A stretch of 48,195 nt of DNA, from contig NZ_RDBO01000077.1 of assembly GCF_008120935.1 (NCBI RefSeq), forward strand, positions 1,631,034 through 1,679,228, read 5' to 3'. The DNA is from Streptomyces sp. sk2.1 (GTDB taxonomy: Bacteria; Actinomycetota; Actinomycetes; Streptomycetales; Streptomycetaceae). The notes under the pieces were generated by a model. That model worked only from the letters and a program-made list of their open reading frames with translations, was not told the DNA's origin and did not search any database. Numbering within the stretch: position 1 is the stretch's first letter; every line of letters begins with the position of its first letter. This document shows, one piece after another, positions 33,357-42,674 of this stretch. Both the position numbers and the translations under genes were made by a program.

Positions 33357-35829
33357 ACGAACGCCGCACCCTGGCCGTCAGCCGGCTGCCGAGCCGCCTG
33401 CCGAAACCGCCCGGCCGGCTCCACGTCCGGAACGCCTCCGCCGTGCGGCTGCTGCCGATGCGCCCGGCCGCCTCCTCGACCGCCGCGGCCCCGTCGGCGG
33501 GCAGACCGCGGACCACCGGCCGCAGCACCTCCTCCAGCAGCGCCGTCCGGACCTCGCCCCAGGCGGGACCCGCGTGCGGATGGGCGCTCCAGACCGCGAA
33601 GCAGTCGGCGACGTAGGCCGGTTCGGAACGCAGCCGGGCGAGGACCGCTTCCTGCCGGGCGGCCCTGCCGTAGGCCGCGAGGAGATCGGCGTCGTCGCTG
33701 TGGACGAACGCGTACAGCTCCGCCTCCGGGCGGTCCGGGGACAGCAGCCGCTGCGCCAGCGCCCCGAACGCCTGATCGCGGACGCCCGGCTCCACCGGCT
33801 CGGCCGCCGCGCACAGCCGCCGGGCCCGCTGCGCCCAGTCCGGCTCCGCCGCGCCCGACCGGAGCTCCCGCGCGAACTCCAGGAGCAGCAGGGCGCCGCG
33901 CGCCCGCGCGTCGATCTCCCCGGGAAAACCGCGCAACAGGTCATGGGCCAGCTCGGCGGCCTCCGCGTCGTCGCAGGGCGCACCGAGCGCCGCCGCGACG
34001 AGCACGGACCACGTACCGGCCGCCCGGTGCGCGTCGGAGGTGGACCCGCCCAGCAGCAGCCGGGCCTCGCCCGCCGTGGGCGTGCCGTCGCCCCAGACCA
34101 GCCCCATCGCCGTACGCAGCACCAGCGGCTCGGCGAAGGGCGACAGCCCGCCGGCCCGCAGCACCGCGTGCAGCGACCCCACCCGGTCGTCGCCACCGCC
34201 CGCCTTGGCGTCCGGCGCCGCCGCGCACATCCGCAGATGCGGCAGCACCTGCGCCCCGGTGAACGGCAGCGCGACCCCGGACAGCAGCCGCTCCGTACCC
34301 GACGGGTCGTACGGGGCGAGCCGGTCCAGCTCGCCGAGCAGTGCCGTCCGCACGTCGAACTGCTCGTCCAGGAGGGCGAGCAGCACCGGCCCGAAGTCGC
34401 CCGCCCCCTCCTCCAGCAGGGACCGGGCCATCCGGCCCACGACGGCGGGGAGCAGATCCGTACAGTCCACGTCGAGCAGCCGCGCGATGCGCAGCAGCTG
34501 AACGGTGCGCCCCACGTTCCGGCCGGGGGCGGCGTCCGGGACGGCCACCGGCCCGCCGGTGGCCAGTTCGGCGCGCAGATCGTCGCCGACGGCCCCGACG
34601 AGCGCCGCGGCGACGCGTTCCCCGTCCGGACCGGCGAAGACCGAGCGCCCCGGGGGAGTCACGAGGACATCGCCCCCGTAGACCGCCTCCGTCACCAGCA
34701 GGGCGCCGAGGGAACCCGTCACGGCGGCCGGGGCCCGTCCGTCGAGCGCGGTCGACAGCCGGGCCACGGCGGCGAGTTCACGGGGCGTGCGGTCGATGTC
34801 CGGGTCGGTCAGCGCGTCGGTGAGCCGGTGCGTGCGCTCCTCGTCCAGGGCGTACGGCCGCTCGGCGGCCCACTCGGCCGCCGCGGCCCGCTCGCCGGGC
34901 CCGAGCGGAACGCCCGCGCAGAGCGCCGTCACGGCGAGCGGCCCGGCGGCGAACGGCCCGCCGGGCAGTTCGGCCGCCGCCCGGAACAGCTCGGGGGACC
35001 GGTTCCGCCAGATCCGGGCGCAGGTCTCGGCCCAGGCGTCGTCCACCGGCTCCCCGGGCCGGGCACCCGAGCAGTCGTGCACCCGCAGCGGCCCGGCCCC
35101 CGGGCCGTCGGGGCCGTTCGCCGGCGGGGCGTCCTGCGGGAGCACACCGACGATCCGGTACGGGGAACGCGCCGGACGGCGGGTGTACGTGGTGAACGTC
35201 AGCCGGTGCGCGTCGTCCGGCGGGAGCACGGCCGAGGCGAGGGCGATCCACCTGGCCACATCGGCGCTGTGCCGCTCCACCAGCACCAGGCGTCCCGCCG
35301 CCGGGTCCTCGCACACCCGGCGCAGATCGGCGAAGACCGCCGCCAGCCAGGGGCCCCGGGAGACCGCGAAGTCGTTCAGCGCCCCGGGGCCGAAGGCGGC
35401 GGAGGCGGGCAGCGCGGATATCCGGTCGGGGGCGCCGCCCTCCGGCGGCGTGGAGGCCCAGTTCGGCGACCGCCAGGCGGTGATCGGCAGGGCGCCGCCC
35501 GGCAGCCGCGTACCGGCCGGCAGGTGCACCGCGTGCGCGTGGAACCCGAGGGTGCCGTGCCCGGCGAACGCCACCGCGCGGGACAGCAGGTGCCCGCCGT
35601 CCGGCAGAGACCCGAAACTGAACGCCTCGGGCAGCGACCGGAGTTGGTCGGTAGTCGGCCGGTGCGGGGCGTCGGCGGGCGGCTCGTAGCGAAGCAGTTG
35701 CTCGGCCTCGGCCAGTACCTGCGTGGGCAGTCCGGCACTGACCGCGGTGAAACGCGCGCCGCTGCCGCCCCCGTCGTCGTCCGCGGAGGCGGCAGCGGCA
35801 GAGGTGTAGTGCAACTGCGCGAGACTCAT
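33355..35829 (-). CDS. GTPase-associated protein 1-like (GAP1) large protein
   Basis: An 824-aa protein resembling GTPase-associated protein 1, a component of predicted GTPase-centred bacterial conflict systems. The N-terminus MSLAQLHYTSA...GARFTAVSAGLPTQVL is the GAP1 N-terminal type, followed by RYEPPADAPHRPT, FGSLPDGGHLLSRAVAF and a middle region with WIALASAVLPPDDAHRLTFTTY. The second half is helical with many Leu and Ala, like a repeat or scaffold. The ATG has GAAGAGGG upstream. The usual partners (von Willebrand A, MoxR-type ATPase or GTPase genes) are absent on both sides, so this copy stands alone. There is no signal peptide or membrane segment. Function unproven. Confidence 0.7.
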   Translation of the reverse strand: MSLAQLHYTSAAAASADDDGGGSGARFTAVSAGLPTQVLAEAEQLLRYEPPADAPHRPTTDQLRSLPEAFSFGSLPDGGHLLSRAVAFAGHGTLGFHAHAVHLPAGTRLPGGALPITAWRSPNWASTPPEGGAPDRISALPASAAFGPGALNDFAVSRGPWLAAVFADLRRVCEDPAAGRLVLVERHSADVARWIALASAVLPPDDAHRLTFTTYTRRPARSPYRIVGVLPQDAPPANGPDGPGAGPLRVHDCSGARPGEPVDDAWAETCARIWRNRSPELFRAAAELPGGPFAAGPLAVTALCAGVPLGPGERAAAAEWAAERPYALDEERTHRLTDALTDPDIDRTPRELAAVARLSTALDGRAPAAVTGSLGALLVTEAVYGGDVLVTPPGRSVFAGPDGERVAAALVGAVGDDLRAELATGGPVAVPDAAPGRNVGRTVQLLRIARLLDVDCTDLLPAVVGRMARSLLEEGAGDFGPVLLALLDEQFDVRTALLGELDRLAPYDPSGTERLLSGVALPFTGAQVLPHLRMCAAAPDAKAGGGDDRVGSLHAVLRAGGLSPFAEPLVLRTAMGLVWGDGTPTAGEARLLLGGSTSDAHRAAGTWSVLVAAALGAPCDDAEAAELAHDLLRGFPGEIDARARGALLLLEFARELRSGAAEPDWAQRARRLCAAAEPVEPGVRDQAFGALAQRLLSPDRPEAELYAFVHSDDADLLAAYGRAARQEAVLARLRSEPAYVADCFAVWSAHPHAGPAWGEVRTALLEEVLRPVVRGLPADGAAAVEEAAGRIGSSRTAEAFRTWSRPGGFGRRLGSRLTARVRRS

Positions 35830-36042
35830 GCGTCGGGCCCTCTTCGTCCTTGCCGCGGAACTCCCCGTGCCCCTCGGGGCGGACCGTACGACGCACGGCG
35901 ACGACCCCGGCGGGAGGCGGGAACCGCGATCGCGGGAGCGACGCTATCAAGGCGCGCGCCTCCCCGCGCGCCCCGCCGAACGGCCGTACCGCGCACCGGA
36001 ATCGCCGCCCCTCGCCCGACGGTCACCGCCCCGGCCGGTGGA

Positions 36043-36081
36043 GCAGGTGCGGGACGGGAGAGCCGCCCGTCCCGCACCTGC
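36043..36081 (-). terminator. Terminator downstream of the small secreted protein gene
   Basis: A perfect 16-bp stem (36043-36058 with 36066-36081) with a 7-base loop, 33 bases beyond the stop. Confidence 0.85.
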
Positions 36082-36114
36082 CGGGCCCGGCGTGCGGCGA
36101 GGAAGCCGGGGTCG

Positions 36115-36387
36115 TCAGTCGGCGAGGACCTTTCCACCCCAGAGCCCGCCGCTCGGGACGCACTTGTAGTCGTAGACGTTCGAGGCGGCCATGTAGTAGG
36201 ACTTCCGGGCCTTGCAGGCGGACTCCGTGGAGAAGTACTCGCCGGTCCACTGCCAGGTCGCCGGGACGGCGGACGCGCTCCGGGAGTCGGCGGGCGCGGT
36301 GGCGGCCTGGGCCGGAGCGGCGACGGCTCCCCCGAGCAGGAGAGCGGCCCCCACCGCCGTACTGGCAAGGACGTGACTGATACGCAT
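36115..36387 (-). CDS. Small secreted protein with one cysteine pair
   Basis: A 90-aa protein with a clear Sec signal peptide (MRISHVLASTAVGAALLLGG then AVAAPAQAA) and a mature part of about 60 residues. This includes WQWTGEYFSTESACKARKSY and VYDYKCVPSGG, whose two Cys could form one disulfide. I do not recognise a family with known function. The ATG at 36387 has GAGGAA upstream; the open frame to 37707 is antisense to the next gene. It has its own strong terminator and is divergent from a DUF5937 regulator across 264 bases, so that regulator may control it. Confidence 0.75.
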   Translation of the reverse strand: MRISHVLASTAVGAALLLGGAVAAPAQAATAPADSRSASAVPATWQWTGEYFSTESACKARKSYYMAASNVYDYKCVPSGGLWGGKVLAD

Positions 36388-36651
36388 GACGCATTCCTCG
36401 TTTCTCGGGTGCGTTGCGGGTTCCCGACACGGTGCCGGGCACCTTCTCCGAGCGGCACGGACACGGCCCGACGGCCCCGATTCCCCCTTCATCGCGCCCG
36501 TCCGACCGCAGTCGGGCCGGGCCGTCGATGACCAGGGACGAAGTGAACCGTGTCCGTGCTCGCTCATGGACAAGAGTGGCCGGGCGGCCGATCGTTGATC
36601 GACGTGATTTGGTCTGGCCCGAATAACGGCATCCCGGACATGCTCTGCGTC

Positions 36652-37662
36652 ATGCCACTGCGTATCCACTTCACCGCCGAGGACCTGGCCCGCACCCGGC
36701 TGGCCAACGGGCCTGGGCCCATGCTGGAGTTGGACATCGCGCTGCGGCTGCTGCAGGAGAGCAGCCATCCGACCAGGTTCGGTGCCTGGCGCCGGGAATC
36801 GTTGCGGCGGCTGCCGCCGCGGGTCGGGCGGCTGTGCGACCTGATCCCGCCGACGGGCTGGACCGTGGGGTTCCTCGGCCACGCGACCGCCGGCACCATC
36901 GAGGAAGCGCTGGACCGGGTCCGTGCCACGCCCGCCGCCCGGATCCGCAAGGACATGGAGACCTGGGCCGGGCACGACCACCGGCGCCCCGTACCGGCCT
37001 GGACACAGGCACTCGGCAGCGACGGGCGGCTGCTGCGGGAACTGGCCGACACCGCCGCCCACGCGCACCGGCAGATCATCGCCCCGTACCAGCAGCGGAT
37101 CGACGCCCTCAGCGGCGCGGACCAGGCGCTGCGCGCGCGTCAGGTCGCCCACGGCGGGCTCCAGGCCCTGCTGTCCGGGCTCAACCCCCGCCACATCCGG
37201 TGGAAGCCGCCCGTCCTGGAGCTCACCATGGCCTCCGGCAGCACGGGCGACATCCATCTCGCGGGCCGCGGACTGCTCCTGATCCCCTCGGTCTTCGGGG
37301 CGGTGTACCCCGCGCTGGACGACACGGCCGAACCCCAGCCGTGGCTGACCTACCCCGTCGGCCTCCGCGACACCGACCTCTTCCTGCCGCCCGTCGAGAC
37401 GGCGCGGACCCTCGGCACCGTCCCCGACTCGCTGGCGGCGCTCCTCGGCCACACCCGCGCCGTGGTGCTGTGGACCATCGCGCACCGCCCCGGCTGCACG
37501 ACCACCGAACTCGCCCGCCACGCGGGCATCTCCCCGGCCAGCGCCAGCCAGCACGCGACCGTCCTCCGCACGGCCGGCCTCGCCCACACCACCCGGCATC
37601 ACAACACGGCTCTTCACACCACCACCCCCGCGGGCCACAACCTCCTCGGCACCACCGGCTGA
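36652..37662 (+). CDS. DUF5937/ArsR-type winged-helix transcriptional regulator
   Basis: A 336-aa regulator. The N-terminal 260 residues match the DUF5937 type (MPLRIHFTAEDLARTRLA, a helical sensor-like domain), and the C-terminal 75 residues form an ArsR-like winged helix (AVVLWTIAHRPGCTTTELARHAGISPASASQHATVLR, shown in part). There is no metal-binding Cys cluster, so it probably senses a small molecule or a partner protein. ATG 36652 is preceded by an in-frame ATG at 36640; neither has a good ribosome site, so the start is uncertain. The divergent small secreted protein is a possible target. Confidence 0.8.
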   Translation: MPLRIHFTAEDLARTRLANGPGPMLELDIALRLLQESSHPTRFGAWRRESLRRLPPRVGRLCDLIPPTGWTVGFLGHATAGTIEEALDRVRATPAARIRKDMETWAGHDHRRPVPAWTQALGSDGRLLRELADTAAHAHRQIIAPYQQRIDALSGADQALRARQVAHGGLQALLSGLNPRHIRWKPPVLELTMASGSTGDIHLAGRGLLLIPSVFGAVYPALDDTAEPQPWLTYPVGLRDTDLFLPPVETARTLGTVPDSLAALLGHTRAVVLWTIAHRPGCTTTELARHAGISPASASQHATVLRTAGLAHTTRHHNTALHTTTPAGHNLLGTTG

Positions 37663-37700
37663 CGGCGCACTCCGCGCGGCGGGCCGTACCGAGTGCGCCG
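37663..37700 (+). terminator. Terminator after the DUF5937 regulator
   Basis: A perfect 10-bp stem (37663-37672 with 37691-37700) encloses 18 bases and begins directly after the stop. Confidence 0.65.
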
Positions 37701-37825
37701 GGCGCACCTCAATGGCCCAGGCACCGGCCGCCCCGTCGGTCGTTGGTCGTCTTCGGATCGATCGATTCCCCCGAGGGCACCGCTCGATGGGCCCAAGGGG
37801 TCATCCGAGCAGAGGAGTTACTCCG

Positions 37826-38710
37826 TTGAATCTCAAGACTCTCTCCGTGGCGACGGCCGTTCTGGCCCTGGCCGGTCTCGCCGGTGCGGCCACGGCCGGC
37901 GCGGCGCCCGGCACGGTCTCCGGCGACGGCGGCAACCGCATCGGCACCCTGCGCGTCAACGGCGACGCCTACGTGAAGGAGGGCGGTCTCAGCGCCACCT
38001 GGGTCAAGGAGTCCGGGAACGTCAAGCAGATCGCCCTGTCCGGCAACCGCATCGGTGTGCTCACCGGTGACGGAGTGGCGTGGGTGAAGGAGGGCGGCCT
38101 CAGCGCGACCTGGGTCAAGGAGGCCACGGACGTCAAGCAGATCGCGCTGTCGGGCGACCGCATCGGCGTCCTGAAGGACAACGGCGACGCCTATGTGAAG
38201 GAGGGCGGGCTCAACGCGACCTGGGTCAAGGAGTCCGTCAAGGTCAAGGAGCTGGAGCTGTCCGGCAACCGCATCGGTGTCATCACGGGTGACGGGGTGG
38301 CGTGGGTGAAGGAGGGCGGCCTCAGCGCCTCCTGGGTCAGGGAGTCCGACAACGCCATCGGCATCGACCTGGCCGGGAACCGCATCGGCGTCCTCGCGGG
38401 CAACGGCGTCGCCTGGGTGAAGGAGGGCGGCCTCAGCGCCTCGTGGGTGCGGGAGGCCGACGACGTCGTCCAGCTCGAACTGTCGGGCGACCGCATCGGC
38501 GTCCTCAAGGACGACGGCAAGGTTCACGTCAAGGAGGGCGGCCTCAGTGCGACCTGGGTGCACGAGTACGACCAGGCCGTCCAGATCGCCCTGTCCGGCA
38601 ACCGCATCGGCGTCCTCAAGGGCGACGGCGACGCCCGGGTGAAGGAGGGCGGCCTCAGCGCGACCTGGGTCCTGGAGGCGGGCGACGTGACGGAGTTGGC
38701 GCTCTCCTGA
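37826..38710 (+). CDS. Secreted seven-repeat beta-propeller protein
   Basis: A 294-aa secreted protein. The TTG start has GAGGAG 8 bases upstream and opens a Sec signal (LKTLSVATAVLALAGLAGAA); upstream residues in the longer frame lack this character. From residue 36 to the last residue the protein is exactly seven repeats of 37 residues, each of the form G(N/D)RIGVL..DG.A.VKEGGLSA(T/S)WV.E...V.ql.LS. Seven equal units ending at the stop codon fit a closed seven-bladed propeller of the lectin type. A carbohydrate-binding or surface role is likely; it has no catalytic motif and no Cys. Confidence 0.85.
   Translation: MNLKTLSVATAVLALAGLAGAATAGAAPGTVSGDGGNRIGTLRVNGDAYVKEGGLSATWVKESGNVKQIALSGNRIGVLTGDGVAWVKEGGLSATWVKEATDVKQIALSGDRIGVLKDNGDAYVKEGGLNATWVKESVKVKELELSGNRIGVITGDGVAWVKEGGLSASWVRESDNAIGIDLAGNRIGVLAGNGVAWVKEGGLSASWVREADDVVQLELSGDRIGVLKDDGKVHVKEGGLSATWVHEYDQAVQIALSGNRIGVLKGDGDARVKEGGLSATWVLEAGDVTELALS
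37931..38707 (+). repeat. Seven 111-bp tandem repeats encoding propeller blades
   Basis: Seven consecutive in-frame units of 111 bp encode one blade each. The core VKEGGLSATWV stays nearly constant and the junctions are G(N/D)RIG. Units 2 and 4 share the variant DGVAWVKEG, and units 1 and 3 share GDAYVKEG, so duplication may have passed through pairs. Confidence 0.9.
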
Positions 38711-38743
38711 CCCCGCCGTCCGGCAGGTGACCCGTGGGACCCG

Positions 38744-38783
38744 CCGCGCCGCGCACCGGTGCCGACTTCGGTGTGCGGCGCGG
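38744..38783 (+). terminator. Terminator after the propeller gene
   Basis: Arms 38744-38758 and 38769-38783 pair over 15 bp with one G-T wobble and a 10-base loop. Confidence 0.75.
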
Positions 38784-38854
38784 TGCCGCCCGGGACGTGT
38801 CGCCGATCCGGAAAATCGCTGGCCAGAGCTTTGCCGTTCCATTACAAAGGTGCC

Positions 38855-39493
38855 ATGAGCACTTCCCCCTCCCCGCAGGCCGCCCAGAACCCCGGCCCCG
38901 TCGACCGCAAGTCCTTCGTCCGCACCACCTTCGATCTGGGAGACGTGGTGCTGCGCCCCTGGACCAGGGAGGACGCCGGGTCGGAAACCCTGCTGGACGG
39001 CCTGGTGGCCGCCGGGACGGACCCGGACATCGCCCTCTGGAACCCCATCGCGATCGCCGACCGGGACGCGGCCCGCGCATGGGTGGAAGCCCGCGACGGA
39101 GTGTGGGAACGCGGCGCGGCCGCCCCCTTCGTCGCCCTGGACGCCACCGACGGCACCCTGTTGGGAGGCGTCAACCTGCGCTGGGTCGACCGCGAGGACG
39201 GGCTGGCGATGATCGGCTACTGGCTGCTGCCGGCCGCCCGCGGGCGGGGCCTGGCGACCCGGGGGACCCGGGCGGTGACGAGTTGGGGCTTCGCGACGGC
39301 CGACGCCCGCCGCATCGAGATCGCCCACGCCGTGGGGAACGAGGCGTCCTGCCGGGTGGCCGACCGCTGCGGCTACCTCCCCGAGGGCACCCTGCGCGAC
39401 TCCCACCGCTTCGGCGACGGCAAGTACCACGACGAGCACCTGCACGCCCGGCTGTCCACCGACCCGGAACCCGCCGGGGACGAGGGGAAGTAG
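38855..39493 (+). CDS. GNAT-family N-acetyltransferase (RimJ/RimL type)
   Basis: A 212-aa acetyltransferase of the RimJ/RimL-like branch. It shows VVLRPWTREDAGSETLL, the acetyl-CoA loop LLPAARGRGLATRGTRAV and the terminal motif VGNEASCRVADRCGYLPEGTL. The acceptor may be an amino acid, antibiotic or protein N-terminus and cannot be told. The ATG at 38855 has AAAGGTG ahead; the longer frame upstream overlaps the preceding terminator. It stands between the propeller and the kinase operon. Confidence 0.85.
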   Translation: MSTSPSPQAAQNPGPVDRKSFVRTTFDLGDVVLRPWTREDAGSETLLDGLVAAGTDPDIALWNPIAIADRDAARAWVEARDGVWERGAAAPFVALDATDGTLLGGVNLRWVDREDGLAMIGYWLLPAARGRGLATRGTRAVTSWGFATADARRIEIAHAVGNEASCRVADRCGYLPEGTLRDSHRFGDGKYHDEHLHARLSTDPEPAGDEGK

Positions 39494-39693
39494 CCCGGAC
39501 GACACCCCCGTACGCCAGTTCGGTGACGACAACTCCCTTGAAATGCAAGTGATCTGTCGGTTCGTCACCGATATCGGCGATCGTCCGGGAATCCCGGACA
39601 TCCTGATGGCGCAATAGTTTTCCCGGGAACCGGCAGCCCCTCTTCCGTACTCATAGGATCGACGCGACTTCGGGGATACGGGGGTGGTCGATC

Positions 39694-40524
39694 GTGCTGC
39701 GCGGCGGGCCGATACGCGGATGGCGCGGGTACGGAGTCCTGGCAGCGGTACCGCTGTTGCTGGCGACCGCGTGCGGTGGGAGTGACGGAGGGGGCGGGAA
39801 CGGAGACGTGGCGAAGAAGCGGCCGAGCGCCTCGAAGGCCATCGCCGGCGCGAAGGGATCGTCCGACGCCACGGCCGGACCCGTCGTCGACGCCGACCCG
39901 GCGCGACTGCCCACCACCCGGAAAGCCGCCCTCGGCCTCATCGGGAAGGTCATCGCCAACCCTGACGACTTCGGTCCCGGCATTGTCGCCCGCACCCCGT
40001 ACGAGAGCGGGCCGGACACCTGGCCGGTGCTCGGCGCCGACTGCGTGTGGCAGCAGGGCGACCCGGGCCGCGGGATCCTCGCCACCCTCACCCGCTCCTT
40101 CGAGATGCCCGCCGCCAAGGGCAAGGGGCCACTGCGACTGGCCGCGATCGTGACCGTCCACCGCACGGACGACGGCGCGCGGTGGGAGATGGCCGGATCG
40201 CTGGAGGAGTCGATGCGCTGCCCGACACAGCAGTTGCGCCAGGGCGAGTTCATCGGCGGACTCGGTGCGGGCACCCTGGCCAGGGGCGAGGCCAACCAGA
40301 CCAACTCGGACGACTCGCTGATGGAGTCCGGCGAGTACCGCAGTGACGAACTCGGTGGCCCCCACCCGTACTTCTGGTCCCAGGACCGGATTCTCCGGTT
40401 CACCTTCGCCGTGACCGCCAAGGGTGCCAAGGGATGGGCGAGCGGTGAGATCGACTCCGTCGCCTTCCAGGCCCAGAGTGCCATGCTCGTCCGGCTGAGC
40501 GAGAACATCAGGAAGAAGGGCTGA
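39694..40524 (+). CDS. Lipoprotein of a receptor-kinase operon
   Basis: A 276-aa lipoprotein with signal GVLAAVPLLLATACGGSDGG; the lipid-bearing Cys is at the end of ATAC. The mature protein opens with a low-complexity linker and continues with a globular domain of unknown family (FGPGIVARTPYESGPDTWPV, CVWQQGDPGRGILATLTRSFE, RFTFAVTAKGAKGWASGEID). It is first in a unit with two kinases, 5 bases before the next start. It may present a ligand to the kinases or sense a surface signal; this is inference. The GTG start has GGGGTGG ahead, and a TAGGAT at 39654-39659 may be part of the promoter. Confidence 0.8.
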   Translation: MLRGGPIRGWRGYGVLAAVPLLLATACGGSDGGGGNGDVAKKRPSASKAIAGAKGSSDATAGPVVDADPARLPTTRKAALGLIGKVIANPDDFGPGIVARTPYESGPDTWPVLGADCVWQQGDPGRGILATLTRSFEMPAAKGKGPLRLAAIVTVHRTDDGARWEMAGSLEESMRCPTQQLRQGEFIGGLGAGTLARGEANQTNSDDSLMESGEYRSDELGGPHPYFWSQDRILRFTFAVTAKGAKGWASGEIDSVAFQAQSAMLVRLSENIRKKG

Positions 40525-40529
40525 GACGC

Positions 40530-42668
40530 ATGGAAGAGCTGCGGCCCTCGGATCCGTCCTGGATCGGCGGACACCGGCTGCTGGGACGCCTCGGCGCCGG
40601 CGGCATGGGCGCCGTCTACCTCGGCCGGACCGCCGAAGGCGCACTGGCCGCCGTCAAGGTGATCCTCCCCGAACACGCCGGGGACACCGACTTCCGGGTC
40701 CGCTTCCGCCGCGAGGCCGAGGCCGCCCGCCGGGTGGACAGCCCCTGGGCGGTCCGGGTGACCGGATCCGGCACGGAGGACGAACGCCCCTGGCTGGCAA
40801 CCGAGTTCGTGCCCGGACCCGCGCTCTCTGAGACGGTCGCCCGCTGCGGACCGCTGCCCGCCCGCAGCGTCCGGGTCCTCGGTCGGCTGCTGGCCCGCGC
40901 CCTGGCCTCGGTGCACGCGGCCGGGCTCGTCCACCGCGACGTCAAACCCGGCAACGTGCTCCTCACCGCCGACGGGCCCCGGCTCATCGACTTCGGCATC
41001 GCCCGGGTCACCGACGCCACCGCGCTGACCGCCGCGGACCTGGTGGTAGGAACCCCCGGCTTCCTCGCTCCGGAACAGGCCACCGAGGGCGCCGCCGCCG
41101 TCGGACCGGCCGGTGACGTCTTCTCGCTGGGCTGCCTCCTCGCGTACGCCGCGACCGGACGACCGCCCTTCGGGAGCGGCGCCGTGGACGCCCTGCTCTA
41201 CCGCACCGTCCACGAGGCACCGGATCTCGGCGGCGTCGACGACCCCGAACTGTGCGCCCTGCTCGGCGCCATGCTCGACAAGGAACCGGCCGCCCGCCCC
41301 ACCGCCGCCGCACTCGACGGGCGGATCGCCGAGGACGCCCCGGACAGCTCGGTCGGCTGGCTGCCCGAGGACGTCGTACGGCTGATCGCCGAGCGGTCCG
41401 CCGAGATCCTCGCCCTGCCAGGCATCGATGCCACCCACGTCGACGCCCCGGACACCGCCCCCGCCCCGTCCCGGCGCAGACTGCTCCTCCTCGCGGGGGC
41501 CGGAGCGGTGGCCGTCGCGGGAGGCGGCGCCTTCGCCGTACGCGAGTGGCTGCGCGACGACGACACCGCGGGCTCCGGCGGGGCCGGCCCCCGGACCTGG
41601 ACCATCGGTGTGCAGGCCGACCTGTCCGGGCCCCGGGCCGCTGTCGGACGGGCCCAGGAGCGCGGGGTGCGGCTCGCGGTCGACCGGTTCAACTCCCGTA
41701 CCGACAAGCCGTTCACGCTGCGGGTGAAGGCGATCGACGACCGGGGCGCGACCGCCGAGGGCAAGCGCGCCGCCGAGCGGTTCACCCGGGACCGCGACGT
41801 GCTCGCCGTCGTCGGCCCCACCGACGACCCCGTCACCACCGCGGTGCTCGGAACCTACGACGAGGCGATGCTGCCGATCGTCACCGTGTCATCCCAGCAG
41901 ATCACCTTCGCCGCGCGGTCGATGAGGCCCTTCTTCCAGGCCGTCCCGTCCGACGTCGCGCTCTCCTACGCGATCCGCAACCGGCTGGTGCTCCGCCCCG
42001 ACGTGCAGCGGCTCGGGGTACTCGTCGACCGGGCCGGGGGCCAGTCCGCCTACCTGGCGGGCTACTACCTCAACCGGTTCGTCGTCGACACCACGGACGG
42101 GACCACCTATCCGCGCGTGGTGCCCGCCGGCACCCGCGACCTCGCCCCGGTTGTCGACGACATGCTCACGCACCGGAGCGACGCCTTCTTCCACGCCGGG
42201 GACCCGGCCGGGGCCGCCCGCACCGCCCGGGAGCTCGCCGCCACCCCCTACAAGGGCCCGCGCATGGCCATGCACCCGGCCATCGGCGACCGCTTCCTGA
42301 AGGACGCCGGGGCCGCCGCCGAGGGCTGGGAGTTCGTCGCGCCCTGGATCGGCGCCACTGCCCCCGCCGTGAAAGAGTTCGCCGCCGCGCACCGCAAGAA
42401 GTACGGCGGCGCCCCCGCTCCCTGGGCCGTCGAGGCGTACGACGCGGCCGGGCTGGTCCTCGCCGCCGTCACCGCCCTCGCCCGGAAGGACCGGCCGCCC
42501 GCTCGGTCCGCGCTGGTCGCGAAGATCTCCTCGTCCACGTACCGGGGGATCTCCCGCACCTACTCCTTCACCGACGGCTACCGGCTCAAGGGCGCGGACG
42601 GCCACCTCCACGGCGTCCGGGACGGTGTGTTCCGCTACCTTGGCGCGGCCCCCGCAAAGACGGGCTGA
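40530..42668 (+). CDS. Receptor-like Ser/Thr protein kinase with type I binding-protein domain (copy 1)
   Basis: A 712-aa membrane kinase. Residues about 14-270 form a Hanks kinase with all key motifs: GRLGAGGMGAVYLG (glycine loop), AAVKVI (Lys), LVHRDVKPGN (catalytic loop), LIDFGIA (DFG) and GTPGFLAPE. One membrane segment follows at about 318-338 (RRRLLLLAGAGAVAVAGGG). The extracellular part (350-712) resembles type I periplasmic binding proteins of the branched-chain amino-acid group: WTIGVQADLSGPRAAVGRAQ, VLAVVGPTDDPVTTAVL and APWAVEAYDAAGLVLAAVTA. So it looks like a receptor that binds a small ligand outside and phosphorylates proteins inside. The stop is 6 bases before the second copy. 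Confidence 0.88.
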   Translation: MEELRPSDPSWIGGHRLLGRLGAGGMGAVYLGRTAEGALAAVKVILPEHAGDTDFRVRFRREAEAARRVDSPWAVRVTGSGTEDERPWLATEFVPGPALSETVARCGPLPARSVRVLGRLLARALASVHAAGLVHRDVKPGNVLLTADGPRLIDFGIARVTDATALTAADLVVGTPGFLAPEQATEGAAAVGPAGDVFSLGCLLAYAATGRPPFGSGAVDALLYRTVHEAPDLGGVDDPELCALLGAMLDKEPAARPTAAALDGRIAEDAPDSSVGWLPEDVVRLIAERSAEILALPGIDATHVDAPDTAPAPSRRRLLLLAGAGAVAVAGGGAFAVREWLRDDDTAGSGGAGPRTWTIGVQADLSGPRAAVGRAQERGVRLAVDRFNSRTDKPFTLRVKAIDDRGATAEGKRAAERFTRDRDVLAVVGPTDDPVTTAVLGTYDEAMLPIVTVSSQQITFAARSMRPFFQAVPSDVALSYAIRNRLVLRPDVQRLGVLVDRAGGQSAYLAGYYLNRFVVDTTDGTTYPRVVPAGTRDLAPVVDDMLTHRSDAFFHAGDPAGAARTARELAATPYKGPRMAMHPAIGDRFLKDAGAAAEGWEFVAPWIGATAPAVKEFAAAHRKKYGGAPAPWAVEAYDAAGLVLAAVTALARKDRPPARSALVAKISSSTYRGISRTYSFTDGYRLKGADGHLHGVRDGVFRYLGAAPAKTG

Positions 42669-42674
42669 TCCGGC